NCBI RefSeq assembly: GCF_902498825.1
Contig: NZ_LR701459.1
Coordinates: 1,122,001-1,186,000, forward strand
DNA: 64,000 bases
Direction of reading: 5' to 3'
From: Rhizobium sp. EC-SD404
Lineage (GTDB): Bacteria; Pseudomonadota; Alphaproteobacteria; Rhizobiales; Rhizobiaceae
Within the stretch, counting starts at the first letter, position 1. Each line of letters starts with the position of its first letter. Shown one piece after another: positions 34,771 through 45,924 of the stretch. The notes below the pieces were generated by a model. It had not been told where the DNA came from. It saw only the letters and a list, made by a program, of their open reading frames with translations, and ran no database searches. A program made the position numbers and the translations under genes.

Positions 34771-35060
34771 TCGAGTTTCTGGACGGCATTCTGTCGACCT
34801 TCGCCGCCGTCATGATCGTGATCCTGATGGCGCCACTGACGCTGGCTGCCATCCGCATGATGACGGGCCCGGGCTATGCGGATCGCTTCGTCGCGCTCGA
34901 CATGCTGACGGGGATAGCCGTGGCGATCGCGGCGCTGACGATGATCGTGACCGGGCGCCGGGAGTTTCTCGATATCGCCTTCGGCATCGCGCTTATCGGC
35001 TTTCTCGCGACATGCTCGCTGTCGGCCCTGCTCGAGAAGAAAAAGGAGAATGAACAATGA
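34767..35060 (+). CDS. mrpF: Mrp antiporter subunit F
   Basis: A 97-residue MnhF-family protein with three helices and the motif GPGYADRFVALDMLTG between the first two. It is a small membrane subunit linking the antiporter modules. Both ends overlap neighbouring genes by four bases (ATGA). Confidence 0.92.
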   Translation: MIEFLDGILSTFAAVMIVILMAPLTLAAIRMMTGPGYADRFVALDMLTGIAVAIAALTMIVTGRREFLDIAFGIALIGFLATCSLSALLEKKKENEQ

Positions 35061-36289
35061 TCGCGCTCCTATCCATTCTTTTCAAGCTGGCAGGCGTCAT
35101 CTTCCTGTGCATTGCGGCACTGGGCGTCATGCGCCTGCCGGATCCATTCCAGCGCATGCATGCCGCCACCAAAGCGGGGACTCTCGGCGCCGGCCTCGTC
35201 ATCATTGGCAGCGTGATCGCCCATGGGGCGCTCGATGCGACCATCATGGGTCTCTTCACCGTCATATTCCTGCTGCTGACGGTGCCTGTCGCCGGCCATC
35301 TGCTCGGCCGGGCTGCCTACGTGTCCGGGGCTCGACTGGCGCTCAGCGGTGAAGACGCGCTCGATGGTGTTCTTGAGCGGTCCAGCCTGCCGCTCGACGA
35401 GCGCTTGGGCTGGCTCCCTACAAGCGTTGATACCCCGAAGACACCGGAACCGAAGAGCGTCGCGCCGCAGCGATCGCGCGCGTCGTTGCAGCGCCTCGAG
35501 GCGGTTCGATTTGCGGTGATCGATGGTAATGTCGATTTGGTCGCGCAACGTGCGTCCGCCGTCGCAAAGCAGAACGAGGCGAAGCTTTCCGCCCATGTGT
35601 TGATCGATGGCCATGCGATCGATACGGCGGAAGACCCCGCACAGATGCGACGGCTGATCCGCGATCGCGCGAGCAAGGCCGTCAACACGCTCAAAGGCTT
35701 CATCGGCGTCGATGCTGTGCTCAATTACAGCGAAGGCGATCCGGAACGGCTTCTCGCTTGCGACGGACTGGGCGAGGAACTTCTTGTTTTGCCGTGTGAA
35801 GGCTGGTTCCATCACCAGGTCGAAGGGCGTCGCAGCCTGACCACGTGGGAGCCGGACGGTCTGTTGCGGCTGCCTGCCGTTCACCGTGGGCCCGTGCTTT
35901 TTGCCGGCAAGCATCCCGCACAGGGGTCTGCGAAAATCGTGGTGCGCGACTGCGGGGAGAGCCATCTGCCGGCATTGGTGGAGTGGGCGCTGATGGCGCA
36001 GTTGTGGCCCGTGGACAGCCTCGTGCATGTCGCGGATCGCGGCGCCGACACGAGCGCCGTCGAAGACATCGCCAGGAACTTCCGTGTCGGTTACAGGCTT
36101 GTCGAAGCCACGGCCGAGGGGTGCGCGGTACCGGATGACCTCGGTGATGCAGACGCCGTTATCCTCGGCGCGACGCCCAGGCCGCTGCGCACCAACTGGT
36201 TCGGTGCGCATTGGCGGTCGCGCATCGCACCCGACATGGGCGGCGACGTTCTCATCATGGAAGCGCCGGAGGGCGGCGCCTCTGCCTGA
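35057..36289 (+). CDS. mrpG: Mrp antiporter subunit G fused to a universal-stress-like domain
   Basis: A 410-residue protein. Residues 1-95 are MrpG, with three helices and GVMRLPDPFQRMHAATKAGT, which is the full length of most family members (100-130). A linker (95-150) rich in Pro and Ser follows, then about 260 soluble residues that look like two universal-stress-protein-type halves. The second half ends in ADAVILGATPRPLRTNWF and a final VLIME strand, like the USP nucleotide-binding glycine region. The reading frame is continuous with high-GC codon use, so a frameshift artefact is unlikely. The extension probably faces the cytoplasm and could sense nucleotides; that is inference. Confidence 0.85.
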   Translation: MIALLSILFKLAGVIFLCIAALGVMRLPDPFQRMHAATKAGTLGAGLVIIGSVIAHGALDATIMGLFTVIFLLLTVPVAGHLLGRAAYVSGARLALSGEDALDGVLERSSLPLDERLGWLPTSVDTPKTPEPKSVAPQRSRASLQRLEAVRFAVIDGNVDLVAQRASAVAKQNEAKLSAHVLIDGHAIDTAEDPAQMRRLIRDRASKAVNTLKGFIGVDAVLNYSEGDPERLLACDGLGEELLVLPCEGWFHHQVEGRRSLTTWEPDGLLRLPAVHRGPVLFAGKHPAQGSAKIVVRDCGESHLPALVEWALMAQLWPVDSLVHVADRGADTSAVEDIARNFRVGYRLVEATAEGCAVPDDLGDADAVILGATPRPLRTNWFGAHWRSRIAPDMGGDVLIMEAPEGGASA

Positions 36290-36317
36290 GTCTGGTGCAG
36301 CAGCGGCAAGGTGATGT

Positions 36318-37772
36318 ATGGCTGGCTCCATGCAGTCGCGACTTCGCCAGACCTTGCCGCTGACCCTGGCTTTGCCGCTGTTCGTGGCGGTCGCGATTTT
36401 CGTCGTCGCGGTGGGCACGACGCAACTCGGCGTGAGGCTGCTTCAGTCCAACAGTGAATCGGCATTGCGCGATCAGGCAGTCGTGTTTCTTGACGCGCTG
36501 GCGGGCAACATCGCAGCGGAAACGAACGACACGCCCGAAGCGGTGCGCCAACAGCTTGAGGCAGCCCTGACGTATCGGACGGCGCTTCTCGAAGAAGCCA
36601 TGGCGGCGCGCTGGAGGGATGTGTCCGGCACCACGCAGACCATGGTTCTCGGCGAAGCGCATCGACCGCTTCTGGTCGCAGCTCTGGATGACGCGGCAAC
36701 GCTTGGCGCCGGGGAGACCGCATTCAGCGAGTTTCCCGATCGCGGTCTGCTGCTCGTTCTCAGAACCTATGCGTTGGATGATCGCATTCTGTTCCTGGCC
36801 GCTACCTTCGACACGACGCCCGTCAAGGAGACGGCCGACACCGCTTCGGGCGTCGCTCTCGGGATCGATTTTCTGGTGGCGATCATCGCGGCCATCGCGG
36901 TATACGCGATCACCCGGCGCGCGCTCGCCCCGCTCGACACATTCATCAACCGACTGGCCGATCAGGACGCGCTGACGACCGCGCTGACCTCGTGGCGCCA
37001 GGGAGACGAGTTGCGCCAGCTGGAAGCGGCTTTGGCGCTGCGCGAGCGATCGGAAGCCGAACGCATGAAACTGCTCGAACAAATGGCGCAGCAGGAGCGC
37101 GATGCGTTGCTCGCGCGCATGGCGGCCGGCATCGCCCACGAGGTACGCAATCCGCTCGCAGGCCTGAAGAACGGCATCTCGACATTGAAGCGCTATGGTG
37201 AGCGTGCCGACGTCCGCGAGCAGACGCTCGACCTCCTCGAAAAGGGTCTCGACAGCATCGGTCGTGTCGTCGACGTGACCCTTTCGACTTATCGGCGACG
37301 GTCGGGCACAAGCCGCCTCTTCGCGCGCGATATCCGCGACCTCGATCTTCTCATTCAGCCCGAGGCAAGGCGCTTCGGCGTCCAGCTTCGGTGGGTGCTC
37401 GACGAAGCGGTGGCGATCGATGTCGATGGCGACGCATTGCGGCAAATCCTTATCAATTTGCTGCTCAATGCCGTGCGCGCGTCGCCCGCTGATGGAACCG
37501 TCACCGTAACGCTCGCGCGTGACATGCGGGAGAACACGGTTTCGATCGAAATCCAGGATGAAGGCCAGGGCATGCCGCCTGAAATGGTCGCCGCGATCAT
37601 CTCGGGCCAGTTGGAAGCGATCCCGGCCGAGCGCGGCATCGGCATTTGGGTCATTGCCAATCTGGTCGAGCAGATCGGTGCCAGCCTTTCCATCCGCAGC
37701 GAGGATGGCGCCGGGACGATGGTGAGGATAACGCTTGCCGCACCATCCGCTCCAGCGGCAACCAACGGGTGA
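36318..37772 (+). CDS. sensor histidine kinase (NtrB-like)
   Basis: A 484-residue two-helix membrane kinase. Membrane segments lie near 14-36 and 182-200, with an about 145-residue periplasmic sensor between them. A HAMP-like linker follows, then the dimerisation/phosphoacceptor region with His274 in GIAHEVRNPLAGL, and the ATPase domain with N box NLLLNAVRASP, G1 DEGQGMP and a G2-like GIGIWVIANLV. It starts 29 bases after mrpG and ends 4 bases before its partner response regulator, so it may be transcribed with the antiporter and sense sodium, pH or envelope state. Confidence 0.88.
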   Translation: MAGSMQSRLRQTLPLTLALPLFVAVAIFVVAVGTTQLGVRLLQSNSESALRDQAVVFLDALAGNIAAETNDTPEAVRQQLEAALTYRTALLEEAMAARWRDVSGTTQTMVLGEAHRPLLVAALDDAATLGAGETAFSEFPDRGLLLVLRTYALDDRILFLAATFDTTPVKETADTASGVALGIDFLVAIIAAIAVYAITRRALAPLDTFINRLADQDALTTALTSWRQGDELRQLEAALALRERSEAERMKLLEQMAQQERDALLARMAAGIAHEVRNPLAGLKNGISTLKRYGERADVREQTLDLLEKGLDSIGRVVDVTLSTYRRRSGTSRLFARDIRDLDLLIQPEARRFGVQLRWVLDEAVAIDVDGDALRQILINLLLNAVRASPADGTVTVTLARDMRENTVSIEIQDEGQGMPPEMVAAIISGQLEAIPAERGIGIWVIANLVEQIGASLSIRSEDGAGTMVRITLAAPSAPAATNG

Positions 37773-37776
37773 CTTG

Positions 37777-39102
<1,326 letters not shown>

Positions 39103-39227
39103 CGTTCGCGTGTAAGACTGGCTACCCTTGCGGGAAACGCTATCTTCATTGCACCGCGCCTTAATTCCAGGATCATGTATTCCATCATGCATTTTGAACC
39201 CGCCTGTGCTCATCGAGTGGCTTTTTC

Positions 39228-40685
39228 GTGAACGAACGATCCGTGCCTGAGGGCGTCAAATTCGGCACCAGCGGCGTTCGGGGCCCGGCCGATCGGCTGC
39301 TGAGCGGCGACGCCGGCATCTATACAAGTGCCTTTATCGAGCATCTCCTTCGCTCCGGCCTGGTCGGAGAGGGCGGTTCGATCGCCATCGGCGAGGATCT
39401 GCGGCCAAGCTCGCCCGCCATCGGCGAGGCGGTGTGCGCAGCGATCCTGCGAGCTGGTTTGAAGCCCGTGCGCTGCGGCGTCGTGCCGACGCCCGCTCTG
39501 GCGTGCTTCGCCATGTGGCGCGATATGGCGGCGATCATGGTCACGGGATCGCACATTCCAGCGGACCGCAACGGCCTGAAATTCTATCGACCGGACGGCG
39601 AAATCGACAAGCAGGACGAAGCTGCGATCGTGCACCTCGTCGCCAAGCACGCTGCTCTTGCCGTGACACCGCAGGCTTGGGGGCGTGTCGCTGCGGCCGA
39701 GGCCGACGCGCTTGCGCCCTATCGCGAACGGTACCGCGGCTTACTCCCGAGCACGGCACTTTCCGGCCGCCGCATCGGCATTTGGGAGCAATCCTCCGTC
39801 GCGCGGTCGCTGCTCGCCGAGATCGTCTCCTCGTCCGGTGGCGAGCCTGTGCTGCTCGGTCGCTCCGCGCAGTTCGTACCTGTCGACACGGAGGCGTTGA
39901 GCCCGGCCGACGCGGCTCGGATTGCGTCCTGGATTGAGAGCGAGCGGCTCGATCTCATGATCTCGACCGATGCGGATGCCGATCGGCCGCTCGTCATCGA
40001 CGAAAAGGGGCGGCAGGTGCGCGGAGATGCGCTTGGCCTGATCGCAGCGAAGATCCTCGATGCCGGTGCGGTCGTGACGCCCGTGACGTCGAGTTCCGGC
40101 ATCGAAGCAGGCCTCGCGGCGCCTGTGCTGCGCACCAGGGTCGGCTCGCCATTCGTGATTGCCGGCATGTCAGACGCCGTCTCCGCCGGCCACCGAAACA
40201 TCGTCGGCTTCGAGGCCAATGGCGGATTTTTGACCGGCAGCGACATCACATATTCAGGCCATGTGCTGAGGGCCTTGCCGACGCGCGATGCGTTTTTGCC
40301 GATTCTGTGCCTGTTTATCGCCTTGGACCAGACCGGCGCTGCAGCCTCGGAAGTCATCTCGGGGCTTGGCCTGCCGGCGGCGCTCAGCGATCGGCTGCAG
40401 GATTATCCGGTCGCCAAGGGGCAGGCGCTCATGCGCCGGCTGGTGGAGGATGAGGCGTTCTCCGGACAGTTTCTCGATGGTCTTGGTCCCGTCGAAGGGA
40501 GAGACACGACCGACGGCGCGAAGTTTTTCCTGCGAGGCGGAGCGATCCTGCATTTTCGGCCTTCGGGTAACGCTCCCGAAATGCGTTGCTATGCGGAAGC
40601 GTCGAGCCGCGATGCCGCGGAGGTACTCCTCGCCGAAGGACTGCAGCGCCTGCAGGCGTTCGATTCCGCGGGAGGGGAGAACTGA
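39228..40685 (+). CDS. phosphomannomutase/phosphoglucomutase
   Basis: A 485-residue alpha-D-phosphohexomutase. It opens with [14 protein letters not shown], has the phosphoserine loop [11 protein letters not shown] (Ser108), the metal-binding loop DADADRP, the sugar-binding FEANGG and the C-terminal phosphate-binding [12 protein letters not shown]. It interconverts hexose 6- and 1-phosphates, most likely mannose 6-phosphate to mannose 1-phosphate because the next gene uses that product. The start is GTG. The stop shares one base with the next start (TGATG). Confidence 0.87.
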   Translation: MNERSVPEGVKFGTSGVRGPADRLLSGDAGIYTSAFIEHLLRSGLVGEGGSIAIGEDLRPSSPAIGEAVCAAILRAGLKPVRCGVVPTPALACFAMWRDMAAIMVTGSHIPADRNGLKFYRPDGEIDKQDEAAIVHLVAKHAALAVTPQAWGRVAAAEADALAPYRERYRGLLPSTALSGRRIGIWEQSSVARSLLAEIVSSSGGEPVLLGRSAQFVPVDTEALSPADAARIASWIESERLDLMISTDADADRPLVIDEKGRQVRGDALGLIAAKILDAGAVVTPVTSSSGIEAGLAAPVLRTRVGSPFVIAGMSDAVSAGHRNIVGFEANGGFLTGSDITYSGHVLRALPTRDAFLPILCLFIALDQTGAAASEVISGLGLPAALSDRLQDYPVAKGQALMRRLVEDEAFSGQFLDGLGPVEGRDTTDGAKFFLRGGAILHFRPSGNAPEMRCYAEASSRDAAEVLLAEGLQRLQAFDSAGGEN

Positions 40686-42115
40686 TGTCTGTATCGGCTC
40701 CGCTCATTCCAGTGCTTCTGGCCGGTGGTTCAGGCTCGCGTCTCTGGCCGCTGTCGCGTCAGCTCAATCCGAAACAGTTCCTGCCGCTCACCAGCGATCG
40801 CACCATGCTGCAGGAAACGGCGCTGAGGCTCACCGGCATGGCGGCCGATCCGATCCTCATCTGCAACGAGGAGCACCGCTTCCTGGCCGCCGAACAGTTG
40901 CGCGGCATCGGTGCGAGGGCGCAGTCGATCGTGCTCGAGCCGGTCGGTCGGAACACGGCACCGGCAATCGCTGTAGCGGCGCTGAAGGCGCTCCAGGTGC
41001 ATGAGGATCCGCTTCTCATCGTTCTGGCTGCGGATCATCTGATCCAGAATGTCGCCGCCTTCCGACAGGCGGTCGAAAGGGCGCTGCCGCTGGCGCAGGC
41101 AGGCCGGCTGGTCACCTTCGGCATCGTGCCGGATCGTCCCGAGACCGGCTACGGCTATATCCAGCAGGGCACTCCGCTTGGCGAGGTCGGCTTCGAGGTC
41201 GCCCTTTTCGTCGAGAAACCGGATCGGACGACCGCTGAGGGATACATCGCTTCAGGGGATCATTTGTGGAACAGCGGCATGTTCCTGTTCCAGGCAAGTG
41301 ATTATCTCGATGAGCTGGAGCGTCATGCGCCGGAGATCGTCGCGGCGTGCCGCCAGGCGCTCGACGGGGCCGTTGCGGACCTCGATTTCCTGCGCCTGGA
41401 CCGGGCTGCATTCGAGGCGTGCCCCGCGGTCTCCATCGACTATGCCGTGATGGAAAAGACGACGCGGGCGGCGGTGGTGCCGCTCGAGGCAGGATGGAGC
41501 GATATCGGATCCTGGTCCGCGCTCTTCGATATTCGCGCCAAGGACGATGACGGCAACGCCTTTCGCGGCGACGTGATCGCCACGGGAAGTTCCCGCAGCT
41601 TCGTGGAGGCTGACCACCGGCTGGTCGCCCTTGTCGGCACGACCGATCTCGTCGTGATCGAAACGAAGGACGCGGTTCTCGTTGCGCACAAGGACCGGGT
41701 TCAGGACGTGCGCCACATCGTCGATGCCATCAAGGCCGACGGGCGGCACGAGCATCTGAACCATCGCGAACTCTACCGTCCCTGGGGCGCGATCGACACG
41801 GTGGACCAGGGCGGGCGCGATGTCGTGAAGCGTATTACGGTCAAGCCGGGCGCGGCGATGTCGACGCAGATGCATCACCACCGCGCCGAGCACTGGATCG
41901 TCGTGAAGGGCACGGCGAAAGTGACGATCGGTGACCGGGTCGTGGTGCTGTCGGAAAATCAGTCCACCTACATTCCGGTGGGCGAGGTCCATCGGCTCGA
42001 GAACCCCGGGCTGATCCCGCTCGAAATCATCGAGATCCAGACCGGCAGCTATCTTGGGGAAGACGACATCGTTCGCTTCGCGCCGCCGAAGCTACTCGGA
42101 GACGACGATCGTTAG
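40685..42115 (+). CDS. manC: mannose-1-phosphate guanylyltransferase/mannose-6-phosphate isomerase
   Basis: A 476-residue type II PMI/GMP. The N-terminal nucleotidyltransferase has [20 protein letters not shown] and VEKPDR, and the C-terminal cupin isomerase has [12 protein letters not shown] and the metal-binding [14 protein letters not shown]. It makes GDP-mannose for polysaccharides. The upstream extension of the frame lies in the mutase gene, so ATG 40685, overlapping the previous stop, is the start. With the mutase it forms a two-gene GDP-mannose unit. Confidence 0.92.
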   Translation: MSVSAPLIPVLLAGGSGSRLWPLSRQLNPKQFLPLTSDRTMLQETALRLTGMAADPILICNEEHRFLAAEQLRGIGARAQSIVLEPVGRNTAPAIAVAALKALQVHEDPLLIVLAADHLIQNVAAFRQAVERALPLAQAGRLVTFGIVPDRPETGYGYIQQGTPLGEVGFEVALFVEKPDRTTAEGYIASGDHLWNSGMFLFQASDYLDELERHAPEIVAACRQALDGAVADLDFLRLDRAAFEACPAVSIDYAVMEKTTRAAVVPLEAGWSDIGSWSALFDIRAKDDDGNAFRGDVIATGSSRSFVEADHRLVALVGTTDLVVIETKDAVLVAHKDRVQDVRHIVDAIKADGRHEHLNHRELYRPWGAIDTVDQGGRDVVKRITVKPGAAMSTQMHHHRAEHWIVVKGTAKVTIGDRVVVLSENQSTYIPVGEVHRLENPGLIPLEIIEIQTGSYLGEDDIVRFAPPKLLGDDDR

Positions 42116-42127
42116 GCCAACGATCTG

Positions 42128-43741
42128 TCACGCAGAACGGCTGAACCTCGTCTGGTCGACCGCCGCCGCCATCAGCGCCTGGGTATAGGCTTCCCGCGGA
42201 TGGTCGAAGATCGCGGCCGTCGCGCCTTCCTCGACGATTCTTCCCTCCTTCATCACGATGATGTGGTCGGCCATGGCCCGCACCACCGCCAGATCATGGC
42301 TGATGAAGAGATAGGCGAGGTCGTGCGCCTTCTGCAGATCGCGTAGGAGATCGACGATCTGTTTCTGCACCGAGCGGTCGAGTGCCGAGGTCGGCTCGTC
42401 GAGCACGACGATCTTCGGCTTGAGGATCATGGCACGGGCAATCGCGATGCGCTGGCGCTGACCGCCGGAGAATTCGTGCGGGTAGCGGTTGCGCATCAGA
42501 GGATCCAGCCCGACCTCGGCCAGGGCCTCGATCGCACGCGCATCGCGTTCGCGTCGCGTCAAATGCGGCTCGTGCACCAGAAGGCCCTCCGTCACGATCT
42601 GGCCCACCGTCATACGGGGGGACAGCGAGCCGAACGGATCCTGGAAGACGAGCTGCATTTCATGGCGCAACGGCCGCATGGCTTCGCGGTCAGCATGGGA
42701 AATGTCTTTTCCCTCGAAACGCACTTCGCCCTTGGATGGCGCGAGCCTCAGGAGCGCTCGCCCGAGCGTGGATTTGCCGGACCCCGATTCGCCGACGATC
42801 CCGATCGTCTGGCCTTGCCGCAGCTGCAGCGAAATGCGGTCGACCGCCTTCAGGTCGACGGCCGCACCCTTCATGAAGCCGCCGCCGACGCGGAAGGTGA
42901 CGGCAACATCGCGGCCTTCGAGCAGGACCGGCGCCGTCGGTGGCGGAGGTGCCTTGATGCCGGTCGGCTCGGCCGCCAGCAGCATTTGCGTGTAAGGGTG
43001 GGCAGGGGCAGTGAACAACATCTCGGCATCGTTCGTCTCGACCACCTCGCCCTTCTGCATGACGTAGACGCGGTCTGCGAAGCGCCGGACGATGCCGAGG
43101 TCGTGGGTGATGAAGACGATTGCCATGCCGAGGCGCTTCTGCAGATCGGCAAGAAGCTCGAGGATCTGCGCCTGGATCGTCACGTCGAGTGCCGTCGTCG
43201 GTTCATCGGCAATCAGGATGTCAGGGTCGTTGGCGAGCGCCATGGCGATCATCACGCGCTGGCGCTGCCCCCCCGACAGTTCGTGCGGGTAGGCATCGAT
43301 CCGTCGTTCCGGGTCGGGCAGACCGACGAGTTTCAACAGCTCAATGATGCGGGGCCGCACCTCGCGTCGCTTGAGCTTGCCGTGATGGATGATGGGCTCC
43401 GACAGCTGCCGGCCGATCTTGTAGAGCGGATCAAGCGAGGTCATCGGCTCCTGGAAGATCATGGTGATCTTCTCGCCGCGGATGCGGTTCAGCGCCCGGT
43501 CGGAGAGGCCGATGATTTCCTTTCCGCGGTATTGCGCCGAGCCCTTCGCCCGGCCGTTGCCGGCGAGCAGGCCCATGATCGCCATCATGGTCTGGCTCTT
43601 GCCGGAGCCGGATTCGCCGACGATCGCCACGGTTTCACCCGGCATCACGTCGAGGTCGACGCCTTTGACGGCGTAGACCGGGCCATCATTGGTGCCGAAT
43701 TCGACCTTCAGATCGCGCACTTTGAGGATCGGGTCGCTCAT
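42128..43741 (-). CDS. oligopeptide ABC transporter, fused double ATPase (OppD-OppF/YejF type)
   Basis: A 537-residue protein with two complete ATPase halves. The first has Walker [11 protein letters not shown] and signature LSGGQRQR with [11 protein letters not shown]; the second has [18 protein letters not shown] and [11 protein letters not shown]. It powers import of peptides by the permeases encoded just upstream. The ATG at 43741 was chosen since an earlier in-frame ATG lies inside the permease gene. It is the last gene of the minus-strand opp operon and converges on manC with only 12 bases between the stops. Confidence 0.92.
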   Translation of the reverse strand: MSDPILKVRDLKVEFGTNDGPVYAVKGVDLDVMPGETVAIVGESGSGKSQTMMAIMGLLAGNGRAKGSAQYRGKEIIGLSDRALNRIRGEKITMIFQEPMTSLDPLYKIGRQLSEPIIHHGKLKRREVRPRIIELLKLVGLPDPERRIDAYPHELSGGQRQRVMIAMALANDPDILIADEPTTALDVTIQAQILELLADLQKRLGMAIVFITHDLGIVRRFADRVYVMQKGEVVETNDAEMLFTAPAHPYTQMLLAAEPTGIKAPPPPTAPVLLEGRDVAVTFRVGGGFMKGAAVDLKAVDRISLQLRQGQTIGIVGESGSGKSTLGRALLRLAPSKGEVRFEGKDISHADREAMRPLRHEMQLVFQDPFGSLSPRMTVGQIVTEGLLVHEPHLTRRERDARAIEALAEVGLDPLMRNRYPHEFSGGQRQRIAIARAMILKPKIVVLDEPTSALDRSVQKQIVDLLRDLQKAHDLAYLFISHDLAVVRAMADHIIVMKEGRIVEEGATAAIFDHPREAYTQALMAAAVDQTRFSRSA

Positions 43742-43742
43742 C

Positions 43743-44873
43743 TCATCGGTCCTTCGGATCGAGCGCATCGCGCAGGCCATCGCCGAGGAAGTTCAGCGCG
43801 AACAGGATGATCGTCAGCGTCACCGCCGGATAGATCAGGAGCCAGCTCGCGCCGCGCATGTTCGCCGCGCCATCGGAGATCAGAAGCCCGAGGCTCGTCA
43901 GCGGCGGCTGGACGCCGAGGCCGAGGAAGGAGAGCAGGCTTTCCAGCAGGATCGCCTTCGGCACCAGAAGCGTGACGAAGACGATCACCGGGCCAAGCGT
44001 GTTCGGGATCACGTGCCGTCGCAGGATGCCCCAACTTGTGACCCCCATGGCCTGGGCGGCTTCCACATATTCCTGCCGCTTGATGGTGAGCGTCTGCCCA
44101 CGCACGATCCGCGCCATGTCCAGCCATTCGGTGCAGCCGATGGCGATGAAGATCAGCACGAAACTTCGGCCGAAGAAGACCACCAGCAGAATGACGAAGA
44201 AGATGAAGGGCAGCGAATAAAGGATATCCACGAAGCGCATCATGACGTTGTCGACGCGGCCGCCAAGATAGCCGGCGACAGCGCCGTAGGTGACGCCCAG
44301 CACAAGCGCCATCAGTGAGGCGAGAAGCCCGATCGCAAGCGAGATGCGGATGCCGATCATCGTGCGGGTCAGCACGTCCCGGCCATTGGCATCGGTGCCG
44401 AAGATGAAGCGCAGCCGCTGCACGTCCGCCACCATCTCGGCACTCAGGCCGTCGGCGCTGAGGTTTTCGATGCGTGCATTGGAGAACAGGTCGGAGCGGT
44501 CGACATAGCGGGTGATGCGGTCGTCGATGGGCTCGTCGTTCGAAATCAGCGCCCGTGCGGTCTGGCCCTCGATCGTGATTTCGCCGATCGTAACACGGCC
44601 GCGTTCGATCGCGCTTTCGAGGGCTGGCGTGATGTTTTCGGCGCGGGGATAAGCCTCGAAGCTGGCCGGCGCGCGGACGAATTGCGGGTAGATGCGGTCA
44701 TAGGGGTGTGGCGAAAGCATCGGCCCGAAAATACCCGTGAGGGCGAGGGCGATGAGCACGATCATCGAGACGACGGCAGCCTTGTTGCGGCGCAGGCGAA
44801 GCCAGGCATCCTGGCCGAGCGAGCGGCTCTGGCGATAGTCGAGTTCGGAATGGGCTGAGATTGTTTCGGTCAT
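43743..44873 (-). CDS. oligopeptide ABC transporter permease (OppC family)
   Basis: A 376-residue permease. A first membrane helix (about 25-50) precedes a periplasmic insert of about 130 residues, longer than in common OppC. The permease core with ISLAIGLLASLMALVLGVTYG and the EAA coupling loop EAAQAMGVTSWGILRRHVIPN follows. The first TIGR-like residues QDAWLRLRRNKAA are typical of OppC. The start at 44873 gives the family N terminus; the longer frame reading upstream is antisense or out of frame with oppB. The stop is 1 base before the ATPase start. Confidence 0.9.
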   Translation of the reverse strand: MTETISAHSELDYRQSRSLGQDAWLRLRRNKAAVVSMIVLIALALTGIFGPMLSPHPYDRIYPQFVRAPASFEAYPRAENITPALESAIERGRVTIGEITIEGQTARALISNDEPIDDRITRYVDRSDLFSNARIENLSADGLSAEMVADVQRLRFIFGTDANGRDVLTRTMIGIRISLAIGLLASLMALVLGVTYGAVAGYLGGRVDNVMMRFVDILYSLPFIFFVILLVVFFGRSFVLIFIAIGCTEWLDMARIVRGQTLTIKRQEYVEAAQAMGVTSWGILRRHVIPNTLGPVIVFVTLLVPKAILLESLLSFLGLGVQPPLTSLGLLISDGAANMRGASWLLIYPAVTLTIILFALNFLGDGLRDALDPKDR

Positions 44874-44884
44874 CGCGATGGGCC

Positions 44885-45808
44885 TCAATCGTAACGCACG
44901 CGCGGGTCGAGCCACGCATAGAGGATGTCGACGATCAGATTGAAGATCACGACGAACACGGCGATGACGATCACCGTGCCCATGACGAGCGTATAGTCTC
45001 GTCCGAGCGCGCCCTGGACGAAATAGCGTCCGATGCCGGGTATCCCGAAGATGGTTTCGACGACGACGGAGCCGGTCAGCAGCGCAGCCGCCGTCGGACC
45101 GAGATAGGAAACGACGGGCAGCATGGAGGCACGCAGCGCATGGGTGACGACCACGACGCGGGTGGGAAGGCCATAGGCGCGGGCGGTGCGCACATGGTTC
45201 GATCGCAGCGCCTCGATGGTGGCGCCACGCGTCAGCCGGGCGATGATCGCGATTTGAGGCAGGGCGAGCGTCGCTACGGGCAGGACGAGATAGCGAAACT
45301 GCCCGCCGCCCCACCCGCCGGCCGGCAACCAGCCGAGCATGACGCCGAAGAACAGCGACAGGACTGGCGCGATCACGAAGGGCGGTATGGTGATGCCGAG
45401 CGTCGCGGTGCCGACCACCATATAGTCGATCCAGGTGTTCTGCCGCAGCGCCGCGAGCGCGCCGAGAGCCGTGCCGACGACGAGGGCAAGCGACAGCGCC
45501 ATGGCTCCGAGCTGGATCGAGACGGGCAGGCCGGTGCGGAACAGATCCATGACCGTGAAGTCACGCCGGGTGAAGCTTGGTCCGAGATCGCCCTGCGCCA
45601 GATTGCCGAGATAGAGCAGATATTGCTGCCATAGCGGCTTATCGAGATTGTAGGCGCGGTTGATGTTTTCCATGATCAGCGGATCGAGCGGGCGTTCGAG
45701 ATCGAACGGACCGCCCGGTGCGATGCGGATCATGAAAAAGGCAAGCGTGACGATGATGAACACCGTCGGTATGGCGCTCAACAGGCGCCGCAGCACATAG
45801 CCGACCAT
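44885..45808 (-). CDS. oligopeptide ABC transporter permease (OppB family)
   Basis: A 307-residue permease starting with the family hallmark VLRRLLSAIPTVFIIVTLAFFMIRIAPGGPF. It has six helices and the EAA loop ARAYGLPTRVVVVTHALR with the following PVVSYLG. It forms the membrane channel with the OppC-like subunit, whose gene starts 11 bases downstream. Confidence 0.92.
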   Translation of the reverse strand: MVGYVLRRLLSAIPTVFIIVTLAFFMIRIAPGGPFDLERPLDPLIMENINRAYNLDKPLWQQYLLYLGNLAQGDLGPSFTRRDFTVMDLFRTGLPVSIQLGAMALSLALVVGTALGALAALRQNTWIDYMVVGTATLGITIPPFVIAPVLSLFFGVMLGWLPAGGWGGGQFRYLVLPVATLALPQIAIIARLTRGATIEALRSNHVRTARAYGLPTRVVVVTHALRASMLPVVSYLGPTAAALLTGSVVVETIFGIPGIGRYFVQGALGRDYTLVMGTVIVIAVFVVIFNLIVDILYAWLDPRVRYD

Positions 45809-45869
45809 TTAGGGTTTCCTGACGACGCCCACAGGCGAAGAGTGGCGCTTAGGCGCTCAGATCGAATGC

Positions 45870-45911
45870 TCCCGGCGATGGAAGCCAATGACTGGCCACG
45901 CGTCGCCGGGA
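45870..45911 (-). promoter_or_regulatory. intercistronic inverted repeat after the binding-protein gene
   Basis: The 9-base arms TCCCGGCGA (45870-45878) and TCGCCGGGA (45903-45911) pair around a loop that can form a further GCCA/TGGC stem. There is no T-run. On the minus strand it lies between the binding-protein gene and the permease genes, as at 6028 in the amide operon, and may set the ratio of the subunits. Confidence 0.5.
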
Positions 45912-45924
45912 ACGGGCTGAAAGC

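Noticed and set aside
42476..43810. 444-codon plus-strand frame over the peptide ABC ATPase gene
   Set aside because: Antisense to two intact ATPase domains; composition is His/Asp/Arg-rich shadow type.
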